Positions 62,715-64,000 of a stretch of DNA of 64,000 nt are shown piece after piece (the stretch's first letter is position 1; each line of letters begins with the position of its first letter). The notes below the pieces were generated by a model, which saw only the letters and a list, made by a program, of their open reading frames with translations, made no database searches and was not told the origin of the DNA. The DNA comes from Ruminococcaceae bacterium YRB3002 (lineage in GTDB: Bacteria > Bacillota > Clostridia > Saccharofermentanales > Saccharofermentanaceae). Both the position numbers and the translations under genes were made by a program. The stretch lies in NCBI GenBank assembly GCA_900099715.1, contig FMTG01000002.1, forward strand, positions 248,001 through 312,000, in the 5' to 3' direction.

Positions 62715-64000
62715 TCAACATTCTTCAGGTATTCGATCACTGTCTCGGGTGCAGGTCCTCCTGTCAGGGTTCTCTTGTTAACACATGTTTCCAGAGAGAT
62801 CGCATCATAAACATCCTCGTCGATCAGTTCAGAGAACTGTCTGAATTCTTCAAGAGAGAGTCTCTCGAGAGATGTGTTGTGCTCGATGCAGTAATGAACG
62901 AGCTTGCCGGATATCTCGTGAGTGCTTCTGAACGGAATGCCTTTCCTTACAAGGTAATCTGCCAGATCGGTTGCATTTGTGAAGCCTCCGAGAGCTGCGC
63001 TCTCCATATTATCCTTGCGGATGGTCATTGACCTGAGCATTCCGCAGAAAGGAGGGAGAACCGCTTTGATCGTGTCGATCACATCAAATAGTGATTCCTG
63101 AACTTCCTGCATATCCTTGTTATATGTCAGGGGAAGGCCTTTCATGATGACAAGAAGGGAAATCAGGTCTCCGTATACACGGCCTGTCTTGCCTCTTGTA
63201 AGCTCTGCCACATCAGGATTTTTCTTCTGCGGCATCATGGATGATCCTGTGGAATATGCGTCGTCGAGCTCATAAAACTTGAATTCCTGGGATGAGTAGA
63301 GGATTATTTCCTCACTCATTCTGGACAGGTGCATCATGAGAATGGATGCTGCAGCAGCAAATTCTATCGCGAAATCCCTGTCAGACACTCCGTCAAGGCT
63401 GCAGAGACCGACTCCGTTCATCCCGAGGAGATCAGCTGTCATCTGTCTGTCCAGAGGATATGTTGTTCCTGCAAGGGCGCCAGATCCCAAGGGCGATATA
63501 TTAGCTCTTGCACAAGCCTGCTCAAAACGCTCCCTGTCACGTCTGAACATCTCTATGTATGCCGTAAGATAATGGGCATACGTAATAGGCTGCGCACGCT
63601 GAAGGTGTGTATATCCGGGCATATAGGTCCTGACATGATCAAGAGCGATGCTCTTGAGAACATGGATCAGTCCTGTCAGGGAGTTGATTATCTCGGATGA
63701 TTCGTCAACAAGAAAAAGCCTCTGATCCAAAGCGACCTGGTCGTTCCTTGATCTTCCGGTATGAAGGCGCTTGCCGGCATCACCGATCCTCTTTGTAAGC
63801 TCGGCTTCGATAAACATGTGTATATCTTCAGCGTCTGAATCGAATGTGAGTTTGCCGGAATCGATGTCTTCCTGAATAGACAGAAGGCCGGTCTTTATTG
63901 CTTCAGCATCCTCTCCGGAGATAATGCCCTGTTTTGCCAGCATCTGACTGTGGGCTATAGAACCTCTGATATCCTGCTTATACATCCTGCAGTCAAATGG
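62711..64000 (-). CDS. argH: Argininosuccinate lyase, N-terminus outside window
   Basis: ArgH splits argininosuccinate into arginine and fumarate, the last step of arginine synthesis. The frame runs open to the right edge: the codons before the Met at 63985 read PFDCR, matching the conserved PFD block before [16 protein letters not shown]. The gene therefore starts beyond the window, roughly 25-30 codons further. The 429 residues seen include [19 protein letters not shown]-like [13 protein letters not shown] and the catalytic loop [12 protein letters not shown] with its Ser. The stop overlaps the ABC exporter stop in a shared TTAA. ArgR, coded at 16339, is the likely regulator. Confidence 0.96.
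   Translation of the reverse strand, partial: PFDCRMYKQDIRGSIAHSQMLAKQGIISGEDAEAIKTGLLSIQEDIDSGKLTFDSDAEDIHMFIEAELTKRIGDAGKRLHTGRSRNDQVALDQRLFLVDESSEIINSLTGLIHVLKSIALDHVRTYMPGYTHLQRAQPITYAHYLTAYIEMFRRDRERFEQACARANISPLGSGALAGTTYPLDRQMTADLLGMNGVGLCSLDGVSDRDFAIEFAAAASILMMHLSRMSEEIILYSSQEFKFYELDDAYSTGSSMMPQKKNPDVAELTRGKTGRVYGDLISLLVIMKGLPLTYNKDMQEVQESLFDVIDTIKAVLPPFCGMLRSMTIRKDNMESAALGGFTNATDLADYLVRKGIPFRSTHEISGKLVHYCIEHNTSLERLSLEEFRQFSELIDEDVYDAISLETCVNKRTLTGGPAPETVIEYLKNVD

Overview
The window is a gene-dense stretch of a chromosome with about 56 protein-coding genes, short intergenic gaps and no rRNA, tRNA, CRISPR array or insertion sequence that I can see. Gene content and order point to a low-to-mid GC Gram-positive of the class Clostridia. 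The evidence is the efp-asp23-amaP-nusB-xseAB-ispA-dxs-nadK-argR-recN run, rny-ymdB, phoH-pgpH-ybeY-era-recO, a Bacillus-type SOS box at lexA, a CIRCE element at groESL, LytR-CpsA-Psr and choline/glucan-binding-repeat wall proteins, and GGAGG ribosome binding sites. I cannot name the genus; a Saccharofermentans/Oscillospirales-like anaerobe is only a guess. Three spots where spore-formers normally carry sporulation genes (after recN, after ymdB, before phoH) have none, which suggests a lineage that does not sporulate.

Layout. 1-8.2 kb: end of mutL, miaA, lexA with its SOS boxes and a divergent phage-activator-like gene, a small membrane protein, an LCP wall-polymer ligase, a membrane protein with a degenerate PP2C domain, and aspartokinase on the opposite strand. 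8.3-18.5 kb: yqeG, efp, the Asp23/AmaP envelope-stress module, nusB, xseAB, the isoprenoid genes ispA and dxs, nadK, argR and recN. 18.4-28.8 kb: two RluA-type pseudouridine synthases, rny, ymdB, lspA, phoH, a PgpH-type c-di-AMP phosphodiesterase, a fused YbeY-Era protein and recO. 28.8-42.2 kb is the accessory, cell-surface part: a VanY-type carboxypeptidase, a large CAP-domain protein with a 17-copy 21-bp repeat, a response regulator-histidine kinase-helicase operon, galE, and two tandem choline-binding-repeat/CAP proteins, the first of which ends in a complete bacterial expansin. 42.3-46.6 kb: groESL, ATP-type PEP carboxykinase and a small membrane protein. 46.7-52.6 kb: a five-gene GldA/F/G-like ABC cassette with DUF4340 and DUF5711-like partners. 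52.6-58.5 kb: a CYTH protein, two flavoproteins, an ACT-domain/DUF711 pair and an unknown membrane protein. 58.6-64 kb: a polar amino-acid ABC importer, an ABC exporter, and most of argH running off the right edge.

How it works together. Much of the window is the DNA repair, RNA maturation and translation core of the cell (MutL, LexA, RecN, RecO, Exo VII, MiaA, RNase Y, YbeY, Era, EF-P, pseudouridine synthases), arranged in long runs with 1-14 bp overlaps. The surface genes probably let the cell bind or remodel polysaccharide; the expansin fusion suggests contact with cellulose or plant material. A recurring feature is genes whose ATG lies only 6-7 nt after a -10 box and which lack a ribosome binding site, so some mRNAs here may be leaderless.
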